Shown one piece after another: positions 1 to 6,604 of a stretch of 28,326 bases of DNA. Numbering within the stretch: position 1 is the stretch's first letter; each line of letters opens with the position of its first letter. Source of the DNA: an uncultured Oscillospiraceae bacterium (GTDB taxonomy: Bacteria; Bacillota; Clostridia; Oscillospirales; Oscillospiraceae). The notes below the pieces were generated by a model, which searched no databases, was not told where the DNA came from, and worked only from the letters and a program-made list of their open reading frames with translations. Both the position numbers and the translations under genes were made by a program. The stretch covers positions 1 through 28,326 of the forward strand of contig CAJUOT010000035.1 in assembly GCA_910588135.1 (NCBI GenBank). The letters run 5' to 3'.

Positions 1-1301
1 CCTTCACCGCCAAGGACGAAACGGGCATTCTGGTCAACTCCGACTTCCTCAACGGGCTCACCGTCAAGGACGCCATCCCCGCCGTCACCAAATGGCTGGA
101 GGAGAAGGGCATCGGCGAGGCCAAGGTGAACTACAAGCTCCGGGACTGGGTGTTCTCCCGCCAGCGCTACTGGGGCGAGCCCATCCCCATGGTGAAGTGC
201 GAAACGTGCGGCTGGGTCCCCCTGCCCGAGGACCAGCTGCCCCTGCTGCTCCCCGACGTGGAATCCTACGAGCCCACCGACGACGGCGAGTCCCCCCTGT
301 CCAAGATGACGGACTGGGTAAACACCACCTGCCCCTGCTGCGGCGGCCCCGCCAAGCGGGAAACGGACACCATGCCCCAGTGGGCGGGCTCCTCCTGGTA
401 CTTCCTGCGGTATATGGACCCCCACAACGACCAGGCGCTGGCTTCGAAGGAAGCGCTGGACTACTGGTCCCCGGTGGACTGGTACAACGGCGGCATGGAG
501 CACACCACCCTCCACCTGCTCTACTCCCGGTTCTGGCACAAGTTCCTCTATGACATCGGGGTGGTGCCCACCAAGGAGCCCTATCAGAAGCGCACCAGCC
601 ATGGCATGATCCTGGGCGAGGGCGGGGAAAAGATGTCCAAGTCCCGGGGCAACGTGGTGAACCCGGACGACGTGGTGAAGGCCTACGGCGCGGACACCCT
701 GCGGCTGTATATCATGTTCATCGGCGACTTTGAGCAGGCCGCGGTGTGGTCGGACAACGCGGTGAAGGGCTGCAAGCGGTTCCTGGACAAGGTGTGGAAC
801 CTGGCGGAGGGCTGCTCGGACAGCTTGGACTACACCAGCGCCAACGAGGCCGCCATCCACAAGTGCATCAAAAAGGTGGCGGACGACATCGAGGCCATGA
901 AGTTCAACACCGCCATCGCCGCCATGATGACCCTGGTGGGCGACTTCCAGAAAAACGGCTGCTCCCGGGGCGACATGAAAACCCTGGTCACCCTGCTGTC
1001 CCCCTTCGCCCCCCATGTGGCGGAGGAGCTGTGGGAGCTGCTGGGCGGCACGGGCTTCGTGTGCCGGCAGTCCTGGCCCGCCTACGACGAGAGCAAGACC
1101 GTGGCCGACACCGTCCAGATGGCGGTGCAGGTCAACGGCAAGGTGCGGGCCAACATCACCGTCCCCACCGGGGCGGACAACGAAGCCATTGTGGCCGCCG
1201 CCCAGGCGGACGCCAAAGTGCGGAAGTTCACCGACGGCATGGCCCTGGTCAAGACCATCGTGGTGCCTGGGCGGCTGGTGAACCTGATTGTGAAGCCGTA
1301 A
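1..1301 (+). CDS. leuS: Leucyl-tRNA synthetase, C-terminal part (5' end outside window)
   Basis: This class I aminoacyl-tRNA synthetase charges tRNA-Leu in the cytoplasm. The frame is already open at base 3, so the N-terminal Rossmann half and most of the editing domain lie upstream of the window. Visible are RDWVFSRQRYWGEPIP, typical of bacterial LeuRS after the editing domain, then a Cys-rich insert (CETCGW and CPCCGG, probably zinc-binding), WAGSSWYFLRY, and the class I signature KMSKS within GEKMSKSRGNVVNPDD. The anticodon-binding helical domain and the small C-terminal domain follow (VQVNGKVRANITV, a LeuRS hallmark). The gene ends in TAA. No frame break is seen. Identity is certain; only the start is unknown. 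Confidence 0.97.
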   Translation, partial: FTAKDETGILVNSDFLNGLTVKDAIPAVTKWLEEKGIGEAKVNYKLRDWVFSRQRYWGEPIPMVKCETCGWVPLPEDQLPLLLPDVESYEPTDDGESPLSKMTDWVNTTCPCCGGPAKRETDTMPQWAGSSWYFLRYMDPHNDQALASKEALDYWSPVDWYNGGMEHTTLHLLYSRFWHKFLYDIGVVPTKEPYQKRTSHGMILGEGGEKMSKSRGNVVNPDDVVKAYGADTLRLYIMFIGDFEQAAVWSDNAVKGCKRFLDKVWNLAEGCSDSLDYTSANEAAIHKCIKKVADDIEAMKFNTAIAAMMTLVGDFQKNGCSRGDMKTLVTLLSPFAPHVAEELWELLGGTGFVCRQSWPAYDESKTVADTVQMAVQVNGKVRANITVPTGADNEAIVAAAQADAKVRKFTDGMALVKTIVVPGRLVNLIVKP

Positions 1302-1363
1302 CCCGCCGCGTCATTGTCACGCTCGGATTGACCGCGCTGCCGGGTCGCTTTCACTGCGATTCA

Positions 1364-1404
1364 GACAAAACCCGGCCCCGCTTCGCGGGCCCAGGGCTTT
1401 TGTC
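1364..1404 (+). terminator. Long imperfect hairpin after leuS
   Basis: GACAAAA at 1364-1370 pairs with TTTTGTC at 1398-1404. The inner arms are CCC with GGG and GGCCC with GGGCC, around a loop of CGCTTCGC. It lies about 60 bases after the leuS stop. The pyrimidine-rich 3' arm could act as a terminator, but there is no long T-run beyond the stem, so it could also be an interspersed structured repeat. The rest of 1302-1460 shows nothing I can name. Confidence 0.4.
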
Positions 1405-1460
1405 TTCACTCCGCTCCACGCTCCCCTGCGCGGTTATCCTCGCGCTTCTGAAATTTGCGG

Positions 1461-1489
1461 TTGACAAACCGACCGCTTTCACATATAAT
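1461..1489 (+). promoter_or_regulatory. Consensus sigma-A promoter for rpsU
   Basis: TTGACA at 1461-1466 and TATAAT at 1484-1489 are separated by exactly 17 bases. Both hexamers are perfect consensus, as suits a highly expressed ribosomal protein gene about 75 bases downstream. Confidence 0.9.
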
Positions 1490-1567
1490 AATCCTGTTAA
1501 AGCCATCGTCAATGGCCCCTAAAGCATCCTGGAAATAGCCGGATGTTTCGGAGGGAGGGAAATATAG

Positions 1568-1753
1568 ATGTCCGAAGTTCATGTCCGCGAGGGCGAGTCT
1601 CTGGAGAACGCGCTCAAGCGCTTCAAGCGCTCCTGCGCCAAGTCCGGCGTGCTGGCCGAGGTGCGCAAGCGCGAGTTCTACGACAGCCCCAGCGTCAAGC
1701 GCCGCAAGAAGAGCGAGGCGGCCCGGAAAAACCGCAACAAGAAGTTCTACTAA
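1568..1753 (+). CDS. rpsU: 30S ribosomal protein S21
   Basis: S21 is a small basic protein of the 30S platform, near the anti-Shine-Dalgarno region of 16S rRNA. The 61-residue product has the family length and pattern: a start of MSEVHVREGESLENALKRFK, a central REFYDSPSVKRRKKSEAARK and a very basic C-terminus ending KKFY. A GGAGGGAGG ribosome binding site at 1550-1558 fixes the start. The gene has its own perfect promoter and its own terminator, so it is probably transcribed alone at a high level. No yqeY or other usual rpsU partner follows it. Confidence 0.97.
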   Translation: MSEVHVREGESLENALKRFKRSCAKSGVLAEVRKREFYDSPSVKRRKKSEAARKNRNKKFY

Positions 1754-1761
1754 GCGCCATA

Positions 1762-1796
1762 AAAAGCAGCGTCTCCCCCGGGGGCGCTGCTTTTTT
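1762..1796 (+). terminator. Rho-independent terminator of rpsU
   Basis: AGCAGCG at 1765-1771 pairs with CGCTGCT at 1785-1791 across a CCCGGG-rich loop. It is preceded by an A-run and followed by six T residues. Confidence 0.92.
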
Positions 1797-1894
1797 CTGT
1801 TTTTCCGGGCGTATAAAGACTGGAATATTTGCCCAAACTTGGCATAGAGTTTGGACAGGGGCCCCTCGTGCCCCGGGAAAGGAAGGTGAAACCC

Positions 1895-2143
1895 ATGGCA
1901 GAGGCAGTCCGGTTTGGCCGCCGGAAGGACCTGGCCCGGCGGGAGGAGGAGCGCCGCCAGCTGATGGAGGGTATGCGGGAGACCCGCAGCCAGCTCAACT
2001 GCGCCTACGCCCAGTTCAATTCCTACAGCGACCCCGATCTGGTAGACGCCTGCGTCTATGAGATCAACGCCCTGCAAAGCCGCTACTCCTACTTTGTGCG
2101 CCAGGTGAAGCAGCTGGACGCCGCCCGTGAGGAGGCGGTTTGA
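1895..2143 (+). CDS. DUF2508 (YaaL-like) family protein
   Basis: This is an 82-residue, highly charged and mostly helical protein of unknown function. The DUF2508 features visible are an Arg/Glu-rich N-terminal helix (DLARREEERRQLMEGMRETR), a middle segment NCAYAQFNSYSDPDLVDACVYEINAL and a final helix SRYSYFVRQVKQLDAAREEAV. ATG at 1895 was chosen because GGAAGG at 1881-1886 sits at good distance. An in-frame ATG at 1829 has no such site. The stop codon overlaps the TTG start of the bofA-like gene, so the two are translationally coupled. The yaaL-bofA order is well known in Bacillus and clostridia. Confidence 0.82.
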   Translation: MAEAVRFGRRKDLARREEERRQLMEGMRETRSQLNCAYAQFNSYSDPDLVDACVYEINALQSRYSYFVRQVKQLDAAREEAV

Positions 2144-2391
2144 GCGGTTGGTTCTGGTGGGCGGCGGGGGGGCTGGCGCTGGTCCTGATCCTGGGCCGCC
2201 GCCCCCTGGCCGCCCTGGGCCGTCTGGCTGTCCGCTCGGGGCTGGGGCTGGTGTTCCTCTGGCTGTTCCAGGGGATCGGCGCCCTGCTCGGGGTCACCCT
2301 GGGGGTCAATCTGCTCAATGGCCTTGTGCTGGGCATCCTGGGGCTGCCCGGCCTGGGGCTGCTGCTCCTGGCCCAATGGGCCGGAGCGTGA
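2140..2391 (+). CDS. bofA: BofA-family protein (pro-sigma-K processing inhibitor family)
   Basis: In Bacillus, BofA sits in the outer forespore membrane and holds the SpoIVFB protease inactive until pro-sigma-K must be cut. This 83-residue protein consists of hydrophobic helices (roughly residues 7-20, 33-55 and 58-80) and ends with the family motif GVNLLNGLVLGILGLPGLGL. I place the start at TTG 2140, overlapping the preceding stop as TTGA, with GAGGAGG at 2130-2136 as the ribosome binding site. Its presence suggests the organism comes from a spore-forming lineage, but the window has no other sporulation gene. Confidence 0.85.
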   Translation: MSGWFWWAAGGLALVLILGRRPLAALGRLAVRSGLGLVFLWLFQGIGALLGVTLGVNLLNGLVLGILGLPGLGLLLLAQWAGA

Positions 2392-2421
2392 GGACCGTCC
2401 GCGTGCGCGGACGGTCCTTTT
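2392..2421 (+). terminator. Rho-independent terminator after bofA
   Basis: GGACCGTCCGCG at 2392-2403 and CGCGGACGGTCC at 2406-2417 form a 12-base perfect inverted repeat (the innermost pairs must open to make a loop), followed directly by TTTT. It starts at the base after the bofA stop codon. Confidence 0.92.
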
Positions 2422-2464
2422 CATTTTCTTTTACAATATTTTCACAAAAACCAGCGTTTTGCCG

Positions 2465-2494
2465 TTGAATTGGCGGGAAGCACTGTGGTATAAT
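2465..2494 (+). promoter_or_regulatory. Sigma-A promoter for the DUF4015/TIM-barrel operon
   Basis: TTGAAT at 2465-2470 and TATAAT at 2489-2494 have an 18-base spacer. The predicted transcript has a leader of about 140 bases in which I see no clear riboswitch. Confidence 0.72.
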
Positions 2495-2643
2495 AACCGC
2501 AACATGGCCATTATGCTCTGATTCAGCTTCTCCTGCCTTCACCTGCGCAGGCGGATTCCGCAAAAGGCGCCGCATTTTACGCTCTCGATCATATCGCGTT
2601 TTATACGGTTGTGCGGCCTGGAGTGGTTTTTGGGGGGATTATT

Positions 2644-3738
2644 ATGCCTGGACGGCGAAATCAATACGGATATCACGAGTACCGGGGCCGGGGCGGCGGC
2701 CATGGCCGGACAGTGCTGCTGTTCATCATCGCCCTGCTGGCCGTGCTGCTGGCGGCAGGCGCCGCGTTTTACGCCATGGTGGAGCTGGAGTACACCGACA
2801 CCGGCGTAAAAATCAACTGGCGTGGCAGCCAGCCCAGCCAGTCCCTCCCCCCCATCGCCTCCGACCCCGTGGCCATCGTCACCGATCCGGCCGTGGTCAC
2901 TGTGGAGCCCACCCCGGAGGCGGACCCCACCCCCACCCCGACGCCCAAGCCGGTGTACCAGCCCATCTCCGCGGTCACCGTCACCCTCTCCCAGCTGCGC
3001 AATGGCTCCGCCGCCCAGGCCGTGGCCTCCGCCGGCGGCAGCGCCCTGGTGGTGGAGATGAAGGATATCCGGGGCAAGCTGGCCTGGCAGTCCCAGGCGC
3101 CCCTGGCCTCCTCCCTGGGGGCCAACGCCGCCGACAACCGCGCCGCCGACGCCGTCCGCGCCCTGGCCGGGTCGGACGGGCCGTATCTGGTGGCCCGGGT
3201 CCAGTGCTTCCGGGACCCGCTGCTGGCCCGAAACCGGGTGGGCTCCCTCATGACCCGGGGCGGAAACGTCTGGCACGACAGCCAGGGCGTGGGCTGGTCC
3301 AGCCCCGCCGACCAGCAGGCGGCGGATTACCTGTCCGCCCTCTGCCTGGAGCTGGCTGAAATGGGCTTTGACGAGATTCTGCTGGACCGGGCGGGCTACC
3401 CCAATTTTGGCGAAGTCCACGTGCTGGCCACCAGCGGCAACCGCCCGGAGGATCTCACCGTCCCCGTGTCCGCCTTCCTGGAGCGCATCTCCGGGGAGCT
3501 GCGGGAGCGCGGGGTGTGCCTGTCGGTGTGTACCGACGAGAAGCTGCTGCCGGGCCAGGCGGTGAACACCGGCCTGACCTCCGGCGTACTGGCTCGGAGC
3601 GCGGGCCGCGTATGGCTGGACGGCGGGGCCAGCGCGCAGCAGTACAGCACGCTGCTGGCTACCGCGGGCTGGGAGGACGCCGCCCCGCGCCTTGTGTCCA
3701 AAAACGCCCCCGCCCCCGGGGGAAGCTGGTACAAATAG
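2644..3738 (+). CDS. Membrane-anchored DUF4015 putative glycoside hydrolase
   Basis: The protein of about 364 residues has a short Arg/Gly-rich cytoplasmic head, one transmembrane helix (about residues 23-46), a low-complexity Pro/Thr spacer (PTPEADPTPTPTPKPVY, about 90-112) that probably spans the cell wall, and an extracellular alpha/beta domain. The last has marks of the DUF4015 putative glycosyl hydrolase family: YLVARVQCFRDPLLA, then WHDSQGVGWSSP and LAEMGFDEILLDRAGYPNFG, with Asp and Glu on strand ends as in TIM-barrel hydrolases. ATG 2644 follows GGGGGGA; a GTG at 2611 is less likely. Substrate is unknown; a wall or capsule polysaccharide would fit the location. Confidence 0.68.
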   Translation: MPGRRNQYGYHEYRGRGGGHGRTVLLFIIALLAVLLAAGAAFYAMVELEYTDTGVKINWRGSQPSQSLPPIASDPVAIVTDPAVVTVEPTPEADPTPTPTPKPVYQPISAVTVTLSQLRNGSAAQAVASAGGSALVVEMKDIRGKLAWQSQAPLASSLGANAADNRAADAVRALAGSDGPYLVARVQCFRDPLLARNRVGSLMTRGGNVWHDSQGVGWSSPADQQAADYLSALCLELAEMGFDEILLDRAGYPNFGEVHVLATSGNRPEDLTVPVSAFLERISGELRERGVCLSVCTDEKLLPGQAVNTGLTSGVLARSAGRVWLDGGASAQQYSTLLATAGWEDAAPRLVSKNAPAPGGSWYK

Positions 3739-3778
3739 GCGCAGGTCCCGGCCCGCCTACAATCAGAAAGGAGCCGTC

Positions 3779-4486
3779 ATGCCCCAGGAACTCCGCGCGC
3801 GCAAAGCCGTGCCCGCCTATGAGGGCACCCTGCGCAACCACATGATCATGATCCCCACCTGCATTTCCGAGTGCTCCGGCATCCGGGTGTTTGGGCGGCG
3901 GATCAAATCCCTGGCCTTTACCACCGACGTGGCCATTATCCGCAACATCAACGCCGACGCCATCATCGCCGTATACCCCTTCACCCCCCAGCCCGCCATC
4001 CACCGGGCCGTCATGCAGGCGGCGGATATGCCGGTGTTCACCGGCGTGGGCGGCGGCGTCACCCGGGGGATGCGGGTGGTCAACCTGGCCAATGACGCCG
4101 AGCACGAGGGCGCCTTCGGCGTGGTGGTCAACGCCCCCACCAGCAATGAGGTGGTCCATATGCTCAAGCAGGTGCTGGATATCCCCGTGGTGGTCACCGT
4201 TGTGTCGGGCAAAACGGATATCGCCGCCCGGATCGAGGCCGGAGCAGACATTCTCAACGTGTCCGGGGCCGCCAAAACACCGGACATTGTGCGCAGCATC
4301 CGGGACCGCTTCCCCGACGTGCCCATCATCGCCACCGGCGGACCCACCGACGAGAGCATCCTGGAGACCATCCGCGCCGGGGCCAACGCCATTACATACA
4401 CGCCCCCCAGCAACGGGGAGCTGTTTGCCCAGTCCATGGCCCGGTACCGCCGGGAGCTGGACCGCGAGCCATCCCCGGAACCATGA
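3779..4486 (+). CDS. TIM-barrel protein of a conserved, uncharacterised clostridial family
   Basis: This is a 235-residue cytoplasmic protein with alternating strands and helices, as in a (beta/alpha)8 barrel. Late strands carry GADILNVSGAAKTPDIV and IIATGGPTDESILETI, then GANAITYTPPS; Gly-rich loops at the ends of strands 7 and 8 are a usual phosphate-binding arrangement. Relatives are usually annotated only as hydrolase or as TIM-barrel enzyme, and I cannot assign a reaction. ATG 3779 lies 6 bases after AGAAAGGAG. The gene is 40 bases behind the DUF4015 gene with no terminator between them, so they are probably co-transcribed, though no shared pathway is evident. Confidence 0.6.
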   Translation: MPQELRARKAVPAYEGTLRNHMIMIPTCISECSGIRVFGRRIKSLAFTTDVAIIRNINADAIIAVYPFTPQPAIHRAVMQAADMPVFTGVGGGVTRGMRVVNLANDAEHEGAFGVVVNAPTSNEVVHMLKQVLDIPVVVTVVSGKTDIAARIEAGADILNVSGAAKTPDIVRSIRDRFPDVPIIATGGPTDESILETIRAGANAITYTPPSNGELFAQSMARYRRELDREPSPEP

Positions 4487-4492
4487 CAAAAA

Positions 4493-4530
4493 GCCTCCCC
4501 GCCGCTCTCGCGGCGGGGAGGCTTTTATTT
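4493..4530. terminator. Bidirectional terminator between convergent genes
   Basis: A 13-base perfect stem (4493-4505 with 4510-4522) has the loop TCTC. An A-run lies on the left and TTTTATTTTTT on the right, so it can end transcription of the plus-strand TIM-barrel gene and of the minus-strand rubredoxin-fusion gene. Confidence 0.9.
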
Positions 4531-4531
4531 T

Positions 4532-5152
4532 TTATACGGTCACTTTCTCAAAGTCGGAGGCGGGGTGCTTGCACAGCGGGCAGATGAAGCCCGCGGGCAG
4601 CTCCTCTCCCACGTACTCATAGCCGCACACCTTGCAGCGCCACACGGTCTTGCCGGCGGGGGCGGCGCTCTTCTGGGGCTGGGGCTTGATGTGAGCCTGA
4701 TAATAGGCGTAGGTGGCGGAGGGCGCGTCGGACAGCACCTCCATGCCGTCCACCCCGGCGATAAACAGGGTGTGGCTGCCCAGATCAAGCGCCTGCTCCA
4801 CCGTGGCGCTGATGAAGGCGTTTGTCCCCTCCGTCACATAGTACAGGCCGTTTTCCGCCCGCGCGCAGTGGGCGTATCCCGCGAACTTGTCCACGTCCCG
4901 CCCGGACTGGAAGCCGAAGCGCTTGAAGGTGTCAAAGCTGGCGGCCTCGCTGAGAACGGACACGTTGAACCTGCCGCCCTCCTTCACCAGATCGTGGGTG
5001 AAGTTGGCCTTGTTCACGGCGATGCTGATGCGGTTGGGCTCGCTGGTCACCTGGCCCGCGGTGTTGATAATGCAGCCGCTCTCCCGGCCCCCGGCCTGGG
5101 CGGTGAGCACAAACAGGCCGTAGGTCAGCTTGTACATTGCTTTTTGATCCAT
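4532..5152 (-). CDS. Flavin reductase-rubredoxin fusion (high-molecular-weight rubredoxin type)
   Basis: The 206-residue protein joins an FMN-binding flavin-reductase-like domain (about residues 1-150, with VTSEPNRISIAVNKANFTHD and FGFQSGRDVDKF) to a C-terminal rubredoxin-like iron site (about 165-206): CKVCGYEYVG, then ICPLCKHPASDFE, giving two CxxC pairs. In Moorella the same architecture (Hrb) passes electrons from NAD(P)H to the flavodiiron protein FprA for O2 or NO reduction. Here no fprA is adjacent. The gene starts 11 bases after the SDR gene ends, so the two form an operon. Assignment of the architecture is firm; the physiological acceptor is not known. Confidence 0.88.
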   Translation of the reverse strand: MDQKAMYKLTYGLFVLTAQAGGRESGCIINTAGQVTSEPNRISIAVNKANFTHDLVKEGGRFNVSVLSEAASFDTFKRFGFQSGRDVDKFAGYAHCARAENGLYYVTEGTNAFISATVEQALDLGSHTLFIAGVDGMEVLSDAPSATYAYYQAHIKPQPQKSAAPAGKTVWRCKVCGYEYVGEELPAGFICPLCKHPASDFEKVTV

Positions 5153-5163
5153 GTCCGCCCCTC

Positions 5164-5901
5164 TCAGGTCATGGCCGCGCCGTCCACGTTGATCACGGCG
5201 CCGGTGACGTAGCTGGCCTGATCGCTGGCCAGATAGAGGAAGGCGTTGGCCACGTCCTCCGGCTGGCCCACCCGGCCCAGGGGGATGCCGGCGGAGATCC
5301 GGTCCACCATCTCCTTGGGCAGCGCGGCCACCATGTCGGTGGCGGTGACGCCGGGGGCCACCGCGTTGACCCGGATCTGGTCCTTGGCCAGCTCACGGGC
5401 CAGAGAGGTGGTCAGGCCGTTGACGGCGAACTTGGAGGTGGGGTAGCCGCAGCCGGCGGGCTGGCCGTATCTGGACACCATGGAGCTGGTGTTGAGGATG
5501 ACGCCGCCGCCCTGCTCCTTCATGATCCGGGCCGCCGCCTGGGCGCACACGAATACCGCCGTCACATTCAGATCCATAATCTTGGAGAACTCGTCCACGG
5601 TGTAGTCGTACAGGCTGGTGCGGGAGGACACGCCCGCGTTGTTCACCAGAATATCCAGGCTGCCGAACTTCTCCTTCACGCTGGCAAAGGCCGCGCCCAC
5701 CGCCTCGGGGTCGCACAGGTCGGGGCAGATGCCCATCACCCGGCCGCCGTACTCGGCCAGCCTGGCCAGGGCCTTGTCCACCGTCTCCTGGCGGGAACCG
5801 GCCACCACCACATTGGCTCCGTTGTCCAGATAGGTCTTGACAATGGCGAACCCGATGCCCCGGGTGCCGCCAGTGACCACGGCAGTTTTGTTCTTCAGCA
5901 T
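5164..5901 (-). CDS. Short-chain dehydrogenase/reductase (FabG-like SDR)
   Basis: This 245-residue classical SDR has the cofactor loop TGGTRGIG near residue 9, the NNAG strand motif (LDILVNNAGVSS), the catalytic Ser in NTSSMVSRYG and the YxxxK pair in YPTSK, and the C-terminal GRVGQPEDVANAFLYLASD followed by VTGAVINVDG. It probably reduces a ketone or oxidises an alcohol with NAD(P)H. ATG 5901 was chosen for its AAGGAGA site; the 18 codons of open frame before it lack one. It is first in an operon with the flavin reductase-rubredoxin fusion. The substrate cannot be read from the sequence: FabG-like, sugar alcohol or hydroxysteroid activity are all possible. Confidence 0.9.
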   Translation of the reverse strand: MLKNKTAVVTGGTRGIGFAIVKTYLDNGANVVVAGSRQETVDKALARLAEYGGRVMGICPDLCDPEAVGAAFASVKEKFGSLDILVNNAGVSSRTSLYDYTVDEFSKIMDLNVTAVFVCAQAAARIMKEQGGGVILNTSSMVSRYGQPAGCGYPTSKFAVNGLTTSLARELAKDQIRVNAVAPGVTATDMVAALPKEMVDRISAGIPLGRVGQPEDVANAFLYLASDQASYVTGAVINVDGAAMT

Positions 5902-5969
5902 TGTGCAAATCTCCTTTTTCCTGTTTTTCGTTGTTTTCTGCGGCGCACACCGCATTTCACGTGGCTATT

Positions 5970-5998
5970 ATTTTACCCGTTGCCCCTGTATTTGTCAA
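5970..5998 (-). promoter_or_regulatory. Sigma-A promoter for the SDR/rubredoxin operon
   Basis: On the minus strand TTGACA (plus coordinates 5993-5998) and TAAAAT (5970-5975) are 17 bases apart, about 70 bases upstream of the SDR start. Confidence 0.85.
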
Positions 5999-6120
5999 TA
6001 CGGAGCACCCCAACCCCTGAAAGCCCGGCGCTGTCAGGCATTATATACAAATATCAAGACAGAGGGCTGCATCCCGCAATTATTAGTTTGATTTCTATAT
6101 GTATTATCAATTATCTCCCG

Positions 6121-6154
6121 AATAACTGGAAAAAGTTGTGTTTTTCCAGTTATT
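6121..6154. repeat. Perfect 14-bp AT-rich inverted repeat
   Basis: AATAACTGGAAAAA at 6121-6134 is exactly complementary to 6141-6154 with a 6-base spacer, GTTGTG. It lies in a low-GC stretch (about 5960-6235) between the divergent SDR operon and the riboswitch leader. It could be an operator, or a weak terminator or insulator. The rest of 5999-6197 is AT-rich with no gene that I can support. Confidence 0.6.
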
Positions 6155-6197
6155 TGCATTCTCTTTCGTCATTATGCTGATTTTTATTTTTTCCTAT

Positions 6198-6225
6198 TTT
6201 CCGAAAGAATTTTATATGCTATACT
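6198..6225 (+). promoter_or_regulatory. Possible promoter of the riboswitch-controlled surface-protein transcript
   Basis: TATACT at 6220-6225 is a good -10 element. The best -35 match, TTTCCG at 6198-6203 with a 16-base spacer, is weak. It sits just before the structured leader, at the place where the transcript would need to begin. Confidence 0.45.
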
Positions 6226-6236
6226 CATTGTAATAA

Positions 6237-6365
6237 ATGATTCGTCCCAGCGGGGACGGGCGGATGGAGCGCCCCGTCCTCCTGAATCATCCAGCTATGC
6301 AGGCAGCGGAAGGGAGGAACGCGATGATGGGACAGCCCGCCGGCGAAAGCGCCTGAGGCGGCGGG
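6237..6365 (+). other. Structured leader segment upstream of the aptamer array
   Basis: Two hairpins are visible. In the first, ATGATTC at 6237-6243 pairs with GAATCAT at 6284-6290 and encloses GGACGGG (6254-6260) pairing with CCCGTCC (6273-6279). In the second, CCCGCC at 6336-6341 pairs with GGCGGG at 6360-6365 and encloses a GNRA-like GCGAAAGC. I do not recognise a riboswitch class here. No credible protein-coding frame covers it. Confidence 0.5.
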
Positions 6366-6383
6366 AAAGAGGCAGGGCGATTG

Positions 6384-6512
6384 GCCCCCTGGCGCGCGTT
6401 GGCAAGCCATGGGAAACCATGGGGCGCAAAGCCAGAGGCTGTCGGGCGGCAGCCTTCGCAAAACGCGGGACCGCCCTATGTCCGTTCGGCTGTGTTACGT
6501 AAGCCAAGGGGG
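6384..6512 (+). promoter_or_regulatory. c-di-GMP-I (GEMM) riboswitch-like aptamer, copy 1 (variant)
   Basis: The core at 6401-6435 follows the GEMM-I plan: GGCAAG, then CCATGG-GAAA-CCATGG (a hairpin with a GNRA tetraloop), then GGCGCAAAGCC. It differs from copies 2 and 3 at two otherwise shared positions: GGCAAG rather than GGCAAA, and GGCGCAAAG rather than GACGCAAAG. A P3-like stem may form from GGGCGG and CCGCCC, with TATG after the latter, as in GEMM tetraloop receptors. GCCCCCTGGC near 6384 can pair with GCCAAGGGGG at 6503-6512 to close the domain. It may be a decayed or altered aptamer. The limits are approximate. Confidence 0.65.
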
Positions 6513-6515
6513 ATC

Positions 6516-6600
6516 GGCAAACCATGGGAAACCATGGGACGCAAAGCCAGAGGCTGTCGGGCGCGTGAGCGCCTCAAGCTCGTTCGGCTGCATGGCCAGA
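6516..6600 (+). promoter_or_regulatory. c-di-GMP-I (GEMM) riboswitch-like aptamer, copy 2
   Basis: The core reads GGCAAA, CCATGG-GAAA-CCATGG, GACGCAAAGCC, matching the GEMM-I consensus for the 5' strand, the P2 hairpin with GNRA loop and the conserved ACGCAAAG joining region. The next 14 bases are identical to copy 1, then a GGGCGC-GTGA-GCGCC hairpin takes the place of P3. The block CGTTCGGCTG (about 6580-6589) also recurs from copy 1, where it is near 6483. The conserved G before CAAA is expected to favour c-di-GMP over cGAMP. The canonical CCTAA receptor strand is missing, so this is a divergent member. The 3' limit is approximate. Confidence 0.75.
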
Positions 6601-6604
6601 CCAT

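Noticed and set aside
1302..1460. Possible small gene between leuS and the rpsU promoter
   Set aside because: The open frames there are continuations of out-of-frame leuS shadows and have no ribosome binding site.
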